This document shows positions 43,519 to 53,047 of a stretch of 64,000 bases of DNA, one piece after another. The notes beneath the pieces are model-generated. The model saw only the letters and a list, made by a program, of their open reading frames with translations, did no database searches and was not told the origin of the DNA. The translations under genes and the position numbers were made by a program. How positions within the stretch are numbered: position 1 is the stretch's first letter; each line of letters opens with the position of its first letter. The DNA is from Eoetvoesiella caeni (GTDB lineage Bacteria; Pseudomonadota; Gammaproteobacteria; Burkholderiales; Burkholderiaceae_B): NCBI RefSeq assembly GCF_003315175.1, contig NZ_QNRQ01000002.1:62001-126000 (forward strand), given 5' to 3'.

Positions 43519-44454
43519 TTAAATTACTGAACGAAAATAATCTACCGTGTGCTTTAAACCCTCATCTAGTTGAATGGACGGTTCCCAACCACCAAGATGC
43601 GTTTTGGCCAACGAAATATCAGGCTGCCTTTGCTTCGGGTCATCTTGCGGCAATTGCCGATAGACTAATTTGCTCGACGAATTCGTCTTTTCCAAAATAG
43701 TCTGAGCCAACTGTAGCATCGTAAACTCCCCTGGATTACCGATATTTACTGGCCCAATGAAATCGTCAGGGGAAGCCATCATGCGCACCATAACTTCGAC
43801 TAAATCGCTAACATAACAAAAACTACGGGTTTGAGAACCGTCGCCGTAAATCGTTATATCTTCTCCCCTCAGTGCTTGAACGATGAAATTTGATACCACT
43901 CTGCCATCGTTAGGATGCATACGCGGCCCATAAGTATTAAATATACGTACCACTTTAATACGCAAACTATGTTGACGCTGATAATCGAAAAATAATGTTT
44001 CCGCGCAACGCTTACCCTCATCGTAACAACTGCGTATGCCTATTGGGTTTACCTTACCCCAGTAAGTTTCAGGTTGCGGGTGTATTTCGGGATCACCGTA
44101 CACTTCGCTGGTTGATGCCTGCAATATCTTGGCGCCAAGCCGTTTCGCCAAGCCCAACATATTAATTGCACCGTGAACGCTTGTTTTAGTTGTTTGGACG
44201 GGATCATGTTGATAATGCACGGGCGAAGCCGGGCAAGCCAAATTATAGATCTCGTCGACTTCAACGTAGAGCGGGAATGTGACATCATGACGCAAGACCT
44301 CAAACCGCGGGTTAGTCAGTAGATGTCTAATATTTGCTTTCGTACCAGTGAAGTAGTTGTCAACACACAACACATCATGCCCGTCATTGAGTAGGCGTTC
44401 GCAAAGGTGAGAGCCTAGAAAACCCGCTCCTCCAGTAACTAGTATTTTTTTCAT
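43519..44454 (-). CDS. UDP-glucuronate decarboxylase (UDP-xylose synthase, SDR)
   Basis: A 311-residue extended SDR that decarboxylates UDP-glucuronate to UDP-xylose. [19 protein letters not shown] binds [21 protein letters not shown] and [17 protein letters not shown] are UXS signatures, and [17 protein letters not shown] carries the catalytic Tyr-Lys. [20 protein letters not shown] is also typical. It is downstream of ugd on the same strand, so the pair converts UDP-glucose to UDP-xylose for the glycan. Close homologues with other 4-keto specificities exist. Confidence 0.9.
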   Translation of the reverse strand: MKKILVTGGAGFLGSHLCERLLNDGHDVLCVDNYFTGTKANIRHLLTNPRFEVLRHDVTFPLYVEVDEIYNLACPASPVHYQHDPVQTTKTSVHGAINMLGLAKRLGAKILQASTSEVYGDPEIHPQPETYWGKVNPIGIRSCYDEGKRCAETLFFDYQRQHSLRIKVVRIFNTYGPRMHPNDGRVVSNFIVQALRGEDITIYGDGSQTRSFCYVSDLVEVMVRMMASPDDFIGPVNIGNPGEFTMLQLAQTILEKTNSSSKLVYRQLPQDDPKQRQPDISLAKTHLGGWEPSIQLDEGLKHTVDYFRSVI

Positions 44455-44464
44455 CTATCTTATC

Positions 44465-45865
44465 TCAATTAACAGTCGGCCTACCAATGGAGTAGTATTC
44501 AATCCCGGCGTCGGCCAATATGGGCGGTTCATACAAATTCCTACCGTCAAACACTATTGGGTGTTTAAGTGCAGATTTCATTGCCGAAAAATCAGGACTC
44601 CGAAAAGTTTTCCATTCCGTCACAATAACCAAAGCGTCAGCATCAGATAGTGCATCTATAGGTTGAGCAACAAAGTGAACAGCCGCAAGCCTTTCCGGCG
44701 CACCGGCGAAATCAATTTCCAAACACTTACGACACTCTTCCATCGCAATAGGATCGTGTGCTTGGATTTTCGCCCCACGGGCGACTAATTCCCGAATAAT
44801 TACACGACTAGGCGCCTCGCGCATGTCGTCAGTGTTCGGTTTAAAAGCCAATCCCCACAACGCAAAGCAACGACCACTCAAATCCTCGCCAAAACGTTTA
44901 AGAACCTTACCAACAAGCACTCGTTTTTGCGCCTCGTTAATAGCCTCTACAGCATCCAGAATCTGTAAACGCTGATCATGTTCAGCCGCAGTTCGAATTA
45001 AGGCCTGTACATCTTTCGGAAAACAAGATCCACCGTAACCAGTACCCGCATACAGAAAACTATAACCAATGCGCGGATCCGAACCAATGCCTTGGCGAAC
45101 CAATTCAATGTCCGCGCCCACCGCGTCTGCCAAGCCAGCCAATTCATTCATAAAACTAATTCGTGTGGCCAACATCGCATTAGCTGCATACTTCGTAAAT
45201 TCAGCCGACCTCACGTCCATGTAGTGCGTACGTTCATGATTACGATTAAACGGCGCATACAAATTGTGCATTTGAGCTCGCGCCTGTTGGCCTGCCGCAC
45301 TATCGTCTACACCTATAACGATTCTGTCAGGGCGCATGAAGTCGTCCAACGCAGCGCCTTCCTTTAGAAACTCTGGATTCGAAACCACAGAAAAATCAGG
45401 TTGCCCCAACGCCCGTCGCTGTTCGGGGTCTGGCGAAAAGCCACGTTTTACTAACTCGTCGGTAATTGCCGCCTTGACCATGTCAGCAGTTCCCACCGGC
45501 ACTGTGGACTTATCCACAATTACCTTAAATCCCTGCATCGAGCGGCCTATCGTTCGGGCTGCCGCCAGTACATATTGCAAATCGGCCGACCCATCTTCTC
45601 CTGGAGGGGTACCAACGGCAATAAATTGAACATCACCATGAAGTACACCGGCCTCCGCGTCGGTCGAAAACAGCAACCGCCCGGCTTCTCTATTTTGTTG
45701 AATTAATTCTTTTAAACCTGGCTCATAAATCGGAACACCGCCACAGTTTAAAATATCAATCTTGCCGGCATCCACATCGAGACAAAACACATGATTTCCT
45801 AGCTCCGCCAAACAAGCGCCTGTTACAAGGCCGACGTAGCCTGACCCAACTAACGTTATCTTCAA
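44465..45865 (-). CDS. ugd: UDP-glucose 6-dehydrogenase (Ugd)
   Basis: A 466-residue NAD-dependent enzyme that oxidises UDP-glucose to UDP-glucuronate. [21 protein letters not shown] is the Rossmann motif, [15 protein letters not shown] and STVPVGTAD follow, and the catalytic cysteine is in [14 protein letters not shown]. The protein start fits a TTG codon at 45865 (LKITLVG) with AGGAG about ten bases upstream. An upstream in-frame codon at 45907 adds 14 unrelated residues. It is the first gene of the leftward run and supplies UDP-glucuronate for the decarboxylase. Confidence 0.93.
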   Translation of the reverse strand: MKITLVGSGYVGLVTGACLAELGNHVFCLDVDAGKIDILNCGGVPIYEPGLKELIQQNREAGRLLFSTDAEAGVLHGDVQFIAVGTPPGEDGSADLQYVLAAARTIGRSMQGFKVIVDKSTVPVGTADMVKAAITDELVKRGFSPDPEQRRALGQPDFSVVSNPEFLKEGAALDDFMRPDRIVIGVDDSAAGQQARAQMHNLYAPFNRNHERTHYMDVRSAEFTKYAANAMLATRISFMNELAGLADAVGADIELVRQGIGSDPRIGYSFLYAGTGYGGSCFPKDVQALIRTAAEHDQRLQILDAVEAINEAQKRVLVGKVLKRFGEDLSGRCFALWGLAFKPNTDDMREAPSRVIIRELVARGAKIQAHDPIAMEECRKCLEIDFAGAPERLAAVHFVAQPIDALSDADALVIVTEWKTFRSPDFSAMKSALKHPIVFDGRNLYEPPILADAGIEYYSIGRPTVN

Positions 45866-46178
45866 GAACCTACTCCTCGTAGCGATCCATGGCAGCTCCG
45901 CTACCAAACTCTTAAAAAACTAATTGGTTTGCGCAACAACTACTCGCAACCTATGGTCTCGTTGAGCTTACATTTTATGCGATTTCAATCAAAGGGGCCG
46001 GAAGACCGAAGCATATGCCTCCAAGATGCAGCTTCCACTTTGAGCTAATGCCCACGCAACCGCCCCCGAATATGCGGCGATTAGGCTTGCGAACCTCAGA
46101 ATCAATGCAATGAAATGCGATTAGCGGTTTACGGCCCGAGCCTTTAGAATGGTGTGCCTTTCACAAATAGAAGCAATA
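45866..46178. promoter_or_regulatory. Divergent intergenic region upstream of ugd and the carbamoylation module
   Basis: A 313-bp gap between two divergent operons. I find no gene. A TAGAAT hexamer at about 46145-46150 could serve as a -10 box for the rightward genes, but no matching -35 is obvious. Confidence 0.4.
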
Positions 46179-46586
46179 ATGAACCTCTCTAAACAAGACA
46201 AACTTCCATCCAATCGTAGCTTCGGCGCCTTATTTACCGCCATTTTTGCTGCCATTGCAATTTACAGCCATATAACAGGCGCACAACAGCATGTCTGGCT
46301 TAGCTGGGCATTTATTTGTGTACTACTCGGACTGATTACCCTATTAGCTCCAAAACTACTATTACCGTTCAATAAAATATGGTTTTTAATAGGTGTCTCT
46401 CTAGCAAAAATTTTCAATCCACTTGTACTCGGAGTACTGTTCTTCATCGTGCTCACTCCTGTTGCACTCGTCGCGAAGGTATTCGGCCGAGATGCGCTTC
46501 GCCTAAAACGCCGAGAAATTCCTTCATACTGGATCGAACGGTGTCCACCCGGTCCTTCTCCTGAAACGTTCAAAAATCAATTCTAA
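46179..46586 (+). CDS. SxtJ-family membrane protein
   Basis: A 135-residue protein with three to four hydrophobic helices (FGALFTAIFAAIAIYSHI, WLSWAFICVLLGLITLLAP, IWFLIGVSLAKIFNPLVLGV) and a basic C-terminus containing RREIPSYW. The SxtJ family accompanies NodU-type carbamoyltransferases in saxitoxin and polysaccharide clusters; its role is unknown. I use ATG 46179; an in-frame codon at 46149 has no family support. It is followed by a tiny DUF5989-like gene and then the carbamoyltransferase. Confidence 0.8.
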   Translation: MNLSKQDKLPSNRSFGALFTAIFAAIAIYSHITGAQQHVWLSWAFICVLLGLITLLAPKLLLPFNKIWFLIGVSLAKIFNPLVLGVLFFIVLTPVALVAKVFGRDALRLKRREIPSYWIERCPPGPSPETFKNQF

Positions 46587-46597
46587 GGTCTTATATA

Positions 46598-46747
46598 ATG
46601 TCTTTCATTAAAGAACTGTTAGTATTTTTGCGCGTTCGTAAGAAACTATGGTTAATACCGATTATTATGATAATGGTGCTGATTGGCGGCTTGCTTATCG
46701 CGGCGCAAGGTTCCGTCATCGCTCCATTCATCTACACACTATTCTGA
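46598..46747 (+). CDS. Small DUF5989-like membrane protein (49 residues)
   Basis: A 49-residue protein, MSFIKELLVFLRVRKKLWLI, then a single transmembrane helix PIIMIMVLIGGLLIAAQGSV ending in IYTLF. DUF5989 proteins of this size and pattern occur between SxtJ and carbamoyltransferase genes. It lies 11 bp after the SxtJ gene and 3 bp before the carbamoyltransferase start, and it is too short for ordinary gene callers. A membrane-adaptor role is only a guess. Confidence 0.8.
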   Translation: MSFIKELLVFLRVRKKLWLIPIIMIMVLIGGLLIAAQGSVIAPFIYTLF

Positions 46748-46750
46748 TCA

Positions 46751-48586
46751 ATGAAAATACTCGGCCTCTCAGCTTACTACCACGATTCCGCCGCATGCTT
46801 AATCATAGACGGCGAGATTATCGCAGCTGCGCAAGAGGAACGATTCACCCGTAAAAAACACGATCCTGATTTTCCCATTCTCGCCATTCGATATTGCTTG
46901 CAACAAGGTGGCGTTGATGTTGGTGAAATCGATTATGTCGTGTTCTACGATAAACCGTTCTTGAAATTTGAACGACTGCTTGAAACATACCTTGCATATG
47001 CCCCCCGAGGGTTCAAAAGCTTTGCAACGTCTCTTCCCGTTTGGTTAAAAGATAAATTATTTCAAAAGAAAGTCATCTCAGATGCTCTCCAAGAGCATCT
47101 GAGCAAAGCTATTGACTGGCAAGAAAGACTACTATTTTCCGAGCACCACCTAAGCCACGCAGCGTCAGCATTTTTTCCATCGCCTTTTGAAGAAGCAGCT
47201 GTCTTAACTATGGATGGCGTCGGGGAATGGACTACTACGTCATTAGCGATTGGCCAGGGCAACTCGCTCCAAGTACATAAGGAAATTCAATTTCCCCACT
47301 CACTCGGATTACTTTATTCGGCGTTTACCTACTACACTGGCTTTAAAGTAAATTCGGGCGAATATAAAATTATGGGGTTAGCACCCTACGGTGAGGCGAA
47401 GTATACGAAGTTAATTAAGGATCATCTCGTCGACATCAAAGACGATGGCTCCTTTCATCTAAACATGAGCTACTTCAATTATTGCACTGGCCTTACCATG
47501 ACCAACGCAAAGTTTGACTCCCTCTTTGGTGGTCCCGCACGTACTTCTGAAGGACAACTCACTCAACGGGAGATGGATTTAGCTGCGTCTATTCAGGCGG
47601 TTACCGACGAGATAGTGGTCAAACTCGCTCGGGGAATTCAAAAATCCACAGGGCAAAGAAATCTATGCTTAGCTGGCGGCGTAGCCCTTAATTGCGTAGC
47701 AAATGGCAAGCTCTTACGCGAAAATATATTTGATAAACTGTGGATTCAACCCGCTTCTGGGGACGCAGGCGGTGCAATTGGTGCGGCGCTGGGCGCATAC
47801 CACTTAATGTTGAATCAGCCTCGAATCATCGCTGCGCCCGATGCAATGAAGGGTTCATATCTTGGTCCAGAATACAGCCAGAGAGACATTGAAGAGCGTC
47901 TCCAAAACGCGGGAGCAAAACTCACTATCGTTTCCGATGAAGATTTGATCAACATTACGGCTCATGCTCTAGTTGAAGGAAAGGCAGTAGGTTGGCATCA
48001 AGGCAGAATGGAATTTGGCCCTCGCGCCCTGGGCGGCCGGTCCATCATTGCTGACCCACGATCACCCATCGTCCAAAAACAGTTAAATTTAAAGGTAAAG
48101 TATCGCGAATCCTTTAGACCATTTGCTCCCAGCGTACTTTATGAAGACGCTAAAAACTGGTTCGATATCAACACAGAGAGCCCGTACATGCTGCTAGTCG
48201 CGGATATAGCTAAAGAGAAACAGCTTCCAATGACCGATGAACAACAACAACTTTTCGGTATCGATAAGCTGAATGTCCCAAGGTCCACAATTCCAGCGGT
48301 GACGCATGTTGACTACTCGGCACGTATACAAACGGTACATCCCAATACGAATCCGCGTTATTACAACCTTATTTCAAAATTTAAAGAGTTAACCGGCTGC
48401 CCAGTACTCGTGAATACCTCATTCAATGTACGAGGAGAGCCAATCGTCTGCACACCAGAAGACGCCTTCCATTGTTTGATGGGAACCGATATCGAGCTCC
48501 TGGCCATTGGAAATTGCGTAATAAGAAAAGAGGAGCAAGATACCACCCTGATCAAAGACTACAGAGATCGTTATGATCTCGACTGA
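46751..48586 (+). CDS. NodU/CmcH-family O-carbamoyltransferase
   Basis: A 611-residue two-domain carbamoyltransferase that moves a carbamoyl group from carbamoyl phosphate (through carbamoyl-adenylate) to a sugar hydroxyl. The N-terminal Kae1-like ATP/Fe domain shows LGLSAYYHDSAACLI, SEHHLSHAASAFF, VLTMDGVGEW and LAGGVALNCVANG. The C-terminal domain shows HQGRMEFGPRALGGRSIIAD, SFRPFAPSVL and LVNTSFNVRGEPIV. In polysaccharide loci it carbamoylates a repeat-unit sugar. It overlaps the next gene by 14 bp. Confidence 0.94.
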   Translation: MKILGLSAYYHDSAACLIIDGEIIAAAQEERFTRKKHDPDFPILAIRYCLQQGGVDVGEIDYVVFYDKPFLKFERLLETYLAYAPRGFKSFATSLPVWLKDKLFQKKVISDALQEHLSKAIDWQERLLFSEHHLSHAASAFFPSPFEEAAVLTMDGVGEWTTTSLAIGQGNSLQVHKEIQFPHSLGLLYSAFTYYTGFKVNSGEYKIMGLAPYGEAKYTKLIKDHLVDIKDDGSFHLNMSYFNYCTGLTMTNAKFDSLFGGPARTSEGQLTQREMDLAASIQAVTDEIVVKLARGIQKSTGQRNLCLAGGVALNCVANGKLLRENIFDKLWIQPASGDAGGAIGAALGAYHLMLNQPRIIAAPDAMKGSYLGPEYSQRDIEERLQNAGAKLTIVSDEDLINITAHALVEGKAVGWHQGRMEFGPRALGGRSIIADPRSPIVQKQLNLKVKYRESFRPFAPSVLYEDAKNWFDINTESPYMLLVADIAKEKQLPMTDEQQQLFGIDKLNVPRSTIPAVTHVDYSARIQTVHPNTNPRYYNLISKFKELTGCPVLVNTSFNVRGEPIVCTPEDAFHCLMGTDIELLAIGNCVIRKEEQDTTLIKDYRDRYDLD

Positions 48587-49817
48587 CAGCCGAAAACGCT
48601 GGATATACGCTGCAGGCTATATATCAGTACTAATTATCATCTATATTTCGCTAGTCATAGCAGATATTATCTTCGACATTTATTTGAAAAATATTAATGG
48701 GACAAGAGCAGTTCAGCTTGAGCAAGTACGCGCCTGTGATGAAGATTACCCATTAATTAATCAGGCCAGAAAATTAGGCTATCAAAGCCTTATTTACCCG
48801 GATCTATATGACCAGCCTCCCTATAAGTTAATAGCGGACAAACATCATATTGCACCACTTGCATCTATGCCCAACTCCAATCTTTATTACTGCAATGAAG
48901 GTTATGGACAAGTACGCTACACATCAGATCGATATGGCTTCCGAAACATTGACTCTGTATGGGAATTATCAGAGCTAGATGTTGCGTTGATCGGCGACTC
49001 TTATGTTCAGGGTGCGTGCGTAAATGCCAATGACAGTATATCCGGCTTCCTCAAATTAGCAGGGACAAAAGCCATAAACCTAGGTACGGGAAGCAACTCC
49101 CCGATCCATTATGCTGCTATCGCACAAACTTTTGTAAAAATCAAGAATTTCAAAAATGTCGTGGTAGTCTTCTATCCAAACGACAACATTAATAACGAGC
49201 GCGATAGCGTATTTCAAAAGTATTTTTTTGATCAAGCGGCAGAGTACTTTTCCGACGAGAGCGCAGACCATAAAGCGCCAAAATTATCAAATACCTTGAT
49301 TACACTCTATGAAGAGTCCGCAGATCTACTTGCGGCCAATACTCATGTGATAGACGAGAAAAGAGCAATAGCCGCTCAACAATGTTTCGAGTCAAGGAAG
49401 CTAAGTGTGCGGCTACAAACCAGTATTGGCGAGGCCAAAGAGCACCTAAGTCTCGCGGGTCTCCAACGTTTAGTCATGACTCATCTGCTCGCCCCGCCCC
49501 AAACTGAAAACGTTCAGAAGGACTTGCCTTATGGCTCAAAGTTAGCCATTGACGTACTAAAAAGGGAGTGTGGACAAAACAAATGTACCCCACTAATTGT
49601 TTATATTCCAAACAGTAACTTCTGGAGGCCTGACTCTCGGGCGAAACAGTACTCCAATCTTTTAAGAGAATATTCCAAATCTATAGGTATTACGTTCTTG
49701 GATATGTCTTTGCAACTAGAGAAAATGGGTAAATTTGCATATGCGACACATGGACCGCACCTTTCCCCTAAAGGATATCAAGCCGTGGCCGCAGCAATTT
49801 CGAAACAAATTAATTGA
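48573..49817 (+). CDS. Membrane-anchored SGNH-hydrolase-like protein
   Basis: A 414-residue protein with one N-terminal helix (residues 11-33) and a periplasmic-type domain. VALIGDSYVQGACV is the SGNH block I (GDS) and NLGTGSNSPIHYA is block II. The end has ATHGPHLSPKGYQAVA, a block V in which the usual D-x-x-H Asp is not evident. Such proteins act as O-acetyl esterases or acetyltransferase partners on glycans. It is translationally coupled to the carbamoyltransferase, so it probably acts on the same glycan. Confidence 0.72.
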   Translation: MISTDSRKRWIYAAGYISVLIIIYISLVIADIIFDIYLKNINGTRAVQLEQVRACDEDYPLINQARKLGYQSLIYPDLYDQPPYKLIADKHHIAPLASMPNSNLYYCNEGYGQVRYTSDRYGFRNIDSVWELSELDVALIGDSYVQGACVNANDSISGFLKLAGTKAINLGTGSNSPIHYAAIAQTFVKIKNFKNVVVVFYPNDNINNERDSVFQKYFFDQAAEYFSDESADHKAPKLSNTLITLYEESADLLAANTHVIDEKRAIAAQQCFESRKLSVRLQTSIGEAKEHLSLAGLQRLVMTHLLAPPQTENVQKDLPYGSKLAIDVLKRECGQNKCTPLIVYIPNSNFWRPDSRAKQYSNLLREYSKSIGITFLDMSLQLEKMGKFAYATHGPHLSPKGYQAVAAAISKQIN

Positions 49818-50028
49818 CTACTTAGGCCTGCATTACTTTACGACCCGCCAAGAAACTGTCCAAACTCTGATAGCTATAGTGTTACGCACCTCATATTTTA
49901 GGCCACAAGAATACCCATCCAGTGTGCGAAAACATGCGTTATGTATTGAGCTACCATAGCAAATTCTTCCTACAACCATTTACCGTTAAAAACGGAAATA
50001 CGCCGGCTTAATAGATTGCAATACAACA

Positions 50029-51306
50029 ATGAAAACTCACCTCTATCAAAATAGAGCTTGGTCCACCATCGCGTCGGTGGCGGTTTTTCTACTCTATGCC
50101 CTTACATACATAGTTCCCTCCGGTTACTCATATGGCGCTGTACTGCTGTTTTTAACAAGTTTGGGATATTTAACAACAAAGCCAAACTGGAAGCTCTCCG
50201 CCGAGGATAAGGCTCTCATTTACATCTTTCTTAGTATTTTTATTATTGCCCTTGTCGCTTTTATCATCCACAGTAACGAACCAAAAACCGTAGATCAGGC
50301 CAGTCGATACTTACTTTTCGTCCCGATTCTATTATTGCTATTAAAAATGCCACCGCATCAGTGGGCCATATGGGCCGGCATTGCGGTAGGGAGCATTTCA
50401 GCGGCAGCATTTGCCACATGGCAACGATACGGATTAGGCATTGATCGCCCTGATGGCTTCATGACTAGTGCGATCCCATTTGGTGATATTAGTTTAATGG
50501 CCGGTATATTATGTTTGCCGGGCATGTTTTGGGCTAACGCTCAAACCACATATACACGCGCTTGGCGCATCTTGGCAGTAGGCTTTTTAGCCGGACTTTA
50601 TACCTCTATCCTCAGCGGTAGTCGTGGGGGCTGGTTAGCAATTCCCTTAGTTATTGTTCTGCTTTGCATTGCCTTTCTTAAAAGGAAAGGTTTGAAGCAA
50701 ACTATTATAAGTATCGTTCTAGTAATCGCCGCCCTAGGCGTAGTCTTTACAGCACTACAAGATAAAGTCATTGCGCGCTATGACATTGCCGTAATTCAAA
50801 TCAATGATTACGCGCAACACCGCGATGCGAACACTTCAGTTGGCATCCGCCTGGAAGCGTGGCGTGCTGCAGTCATCAACATTGCAGAAAGACCAATTCT
50901 AGGCTGGAGCTACAAAGACTACGCCGCCAGGCTGCAAGAGCTAGCGGCAGAAAAGAAAACCTCACAGTCGATTACCGAACTGGCTAACACCCACAACAAC
51001 TACCTGGAAGTCTGGCTGCACCAAGGCATATTTGGCTTACTAGCTTTATTGGCTATGTTCATAGTTCCGTTCTGGTTCTTTTGCAAGCGCCTTCGCTCGC
51101 CCAATGCCAACGTGCAGGCGCTAGCAGTTGGCGGTGCCTCTTTGTTGGTGTCGTTTTTTATCTTCGGGCTTACCCAGGTAATTCTCGGCCGCAATAACGG
51201 AGTCATCTTCTTCGGGCTAAGCTTGGTTATTTTCTGGGCATGCATGCGCAACGAAGAAAAAAAGGCGGCGGAACAGCTATCAAACACGCCAGTAAGCCAG
51301 CAATGA
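50029..51306 (+). CDS. O-antigen ligase-like protein (WaaL/Wzy_C family)
   Basis: A 425-residue membrane protein with about eleven to twelve helices. The central ILSGSRGGWLAIPLVIVLLC is the conserved pattern of the O-antigen ligase/Wzy_C domain, and the large periplasmic loop carries VGIRLEAWRAAVINIAERPILGWSYKDY and ELANTHNNYLEVWLHQGIFGL, with the catalytic histidine in THNNYLE. This matches WaaL, which transfers O-antigen to lipid A core. It overlaps the next gene by 4 bp. Confidence 0.88.
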   Translation: MKTHLYQNRAWSTIASVAVFLLYALTYIVPSGYSYGAVLLFLTSLGYLTTKPNWKLSAEDKALIYIFLSIFIIALVAFIIHSNEPKTVDQASRYLLFVPILLLLLKMPPHQWAIWAGIAVGSISAAAFATWQRYGLGIDRPDGFMTSAIPFGDISLMAGILCLPGMFWANAQTTYTRAWRILAVGFLAGLYTSILSGSRGGWLAIPLVIVLLCIAFLKRKGLKQTIISIVLVIAALGVVFTALQDKVIARYDIAVIQINDYAQHRDANTSVGIRLEAWRAAVINIAERPILGWSYKDYAARLQELAAEKKTSQSITELANTHNNYLEVWLHQGIFGLLALLAMFIVPFWFFCKRLRSPNANVQALAVGGASLLVSFFIFGLTQVILGRNNGVIFFGLSLVIFWACMRNEEKKAAEQLSNTPVSQQ

Positions 51307-52061
51307 CTTCCACCCTAAACACAATAATTTCCCAATTCGTCCTGCTGCCAACCAGCCTATTAATCGTCCTGCTTATTGGCTGCATCCTGCTTTACAAGCG
51401 CTGCAGTCGTTCCGCCCTGCTCTTGTTGTTTATTGGCCTGGGCGGCCTAACCGTTTTAAGCATGCCCTTTACCGCCCAGCACTTGGTGCAATCATTGGGC
51501 GTTGTACCTGCGGCTACTCCGGCTTCTTTGGCGAAGGCTCAGGCCATAGTGGTTTTGGGCGGCGGCATCAAGCGTGACCAGCCCGAATATGCCGCCGATG
51601 TCCTCAACACCACCAGCCTGGAACGCGTGCGCTACGCGGCGTTTTTGTATGACGAATACGAGCTGCCCATTCTAGTTACGGGCGGCAATCCGGGCGGGGG
51701 CGAGGCCGAGGGCTGGGTTATGAAGCGCACGCTGGAAGGGCTGTTCAATGTGCCGGTGCGGTGGATGGAAACGAAGTCCATGGACACCGACGAGAATGCG
51801 CGTTTTTCTTGGGATATTTTAAGCAAGCAAGGCATTACCGTTATTGCGCTGGTTACCCACGCAACGCATATGCCGCGTGCGCAGCGGGCTTTCCAGCAGG
51901 CGGGCTTTACGGTTGTTCCGGCCGCCACGGGTTTTCCGGATTTGCCGGTGGCGGGCGTGATGAATTTTATTCCGCAGGCCAATAGCCTGGGCTTAAGCAA
52001 CCTGGCGCTACGCGAGTGGGTGGGCAGGCTGTGGTACTGGGTACGCGGCCATATTCGTTAG
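51303..52061 (+). CDS. YdcF-family (DUF218) membrane protein
   Basis: A 252-residue protein with two N-terminal helices and a DUF218 domain: AIVVLGGGIKRDQPEYA, ERVRYAAFLYDEYELPILVTGGNPGGGEAEGWVM, ENARFSWDIL and VTHATHMPRAQRAFQQAGFTVVPAATGF. The family is linked to envelope and polysaccharide metabolism (ElyC/SanA-like). Its ATG overlaps the ligase stop (ATGA); an upstream in-frame codon at 51240 lies in the ligase gene. Its GC content is higher than its left neighbours, marking the right border of the locus. Confidence 0.88.
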   Translation: MTSTLNTIISQFVLLPTSLLIVLLIGCILLYKRCSRSALLLLFIGLGGLTVLSMPFTAQHLVQSLGVVPAATPASLAKAQAIVVLGGGIKRDQPEYAADVLNTTSLERVRYAAFLYDEYELPILVTGGNPGGGEAEGWVMKRTLEGLFNVPVRWMETKSMDTDENARFSWDILSKQGITVIALVTHATHMPRAQRAFQQAGFTVVPAATGFPDLPVAGVMNFIPQANSLGLSNLALREWVGRLWYWVRGHIR

Positions 52062-52886
52062 AAACGGAGTGTTGCCGGGGTATTCCATAAGCTTGGAAAA
52101 CAGTTCTTGCTGGGTGCGGATATTAAGCTTGGCAAAGCCCCTGTTGCGGTAGGTAATGGCCGAGGCCGGCTGTATGCCCATGGCCTTGGCGGCGGCTGGC
52201 AGTGTCATGCCGCGCGCTATATAAAGAATGAGGTCGTATTCGCGCTTGCTAAGCTTGGTTTCCAGCTGGGCTTGCAGGGCGTTTAGCTTGTCGGCGCTAA
52301 GCGCCAGGGTTGGCGGCATGACGCGGTAGCGCTGTACGGCGGCTTCGCTTAGGCAGGCGGAAAGCAGTTCCAGGTAGTTCAGGTCGGCCCTGGAAAAAGC
52401 CCTTGCGGTGGCTGCACGGTATATGCCTATCAGTAGATTATTGTTGCCTTTTAGCTGGCGGAATATGGCAAAGCGCTGGGCTGTGCCAGTGCTGTTGTAA
52501 ATGGTGCGGTAGGCGGGGTCGACGATGTCGTCGGCGTCTTGGTGCAGCAGTATGGTGGCCTGCAGCGCGGGGGTGGCGGCGCGGCTGCGCAGTACTTCTT
52601 GCAATGCAATGTCCCGTTGGTAGTGCTTGTCTACGTAGGCGCTCCAGGCGGGGGCAGAATTGGCCATGCCGGCGGCTTCGGCATGGCCCAGCAGCCAGGG
52701 CTGGCCGGTGGCGGGCAGCAAGAACAGGGCACAATTCAGCACGTCCACTTCCGAACGGATTAAGCGCAGGGTTGCTTCGGGCAGCCGTGTGCGGTCTTCG
52801 TCGGTGATCGAAGCCAGCAGTTCGCACAGTCCCGCCTGCGAAACCGAAAACTTTCCTGTCTGTTGGCTGGCTTGCCATATTCGCAT
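52008..52886 (-). CDS. LuxR-type helix-turn-helix regulator
   Basis: A 292-residue regulator whose C-terminal 65 residues form a LuxR/NarL HTH: LSKREYDLILYIARGMTLPAAAKAMGIQPASAITYRNRGFAKLNIRTQQELFSKL-type sequence, shown in pieces. The N-terminal 220 residues form a ligand domain I do not recognise. I choose ATG 52886, which has GGAG upstream; a TTG at 52901 is in frame. Its 3' end overlaps the YdcF gene tail-to-tail by 54 bp. It diverges from the Rieske oxygenase gene and probably controls it. Confidence 0.85.
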   Translation of the reverse strand: MRIWQASQQTGKFSVSQAGLCELLASITDEDRTRLPEATLRLIRSEVDVLNCALFLLPATGQPWLLGHAEAAGMANSAPAWSAYVDKHYQRDIALQEVLRSRAATPALQATILLHQDADDIVDPAYRTIYNSTGTAQRFAIFRQLKGNNNLLIGIYRAATARAFSRADLNYLELLSACLSEAAVQRYRVMPPTLALSADKLNALQAQLETKLSKREYDLILYIARGMTLPAAAKAMGIQPASAITYRNRGFAKLNIRTQQELFSKLMEYPGNTPFLTNMAAYPVPQPAHPLA

Positions 52887-53047
52887 TGTTTGTCTCCGCA
52901 ACTTTCTGTTTTTGTGCCGTTGTCCTTAGATAGGGGGACATACGTTGCCTTGCTCTGTACCTACCATTGCCTTATGTAAGCCCACCGCACTGCCGGGTGC
53001 CGGGGCCTTACTTGAAACCTGCTTGGGCATTTTATGGAGAAAGCGCA

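Noticed and set aside
46149-46178. A longer N-terminus for the SxtJ-like protein
   Set aside because: The extra ten residues have no family support and ATG 46179 gives the usual length.
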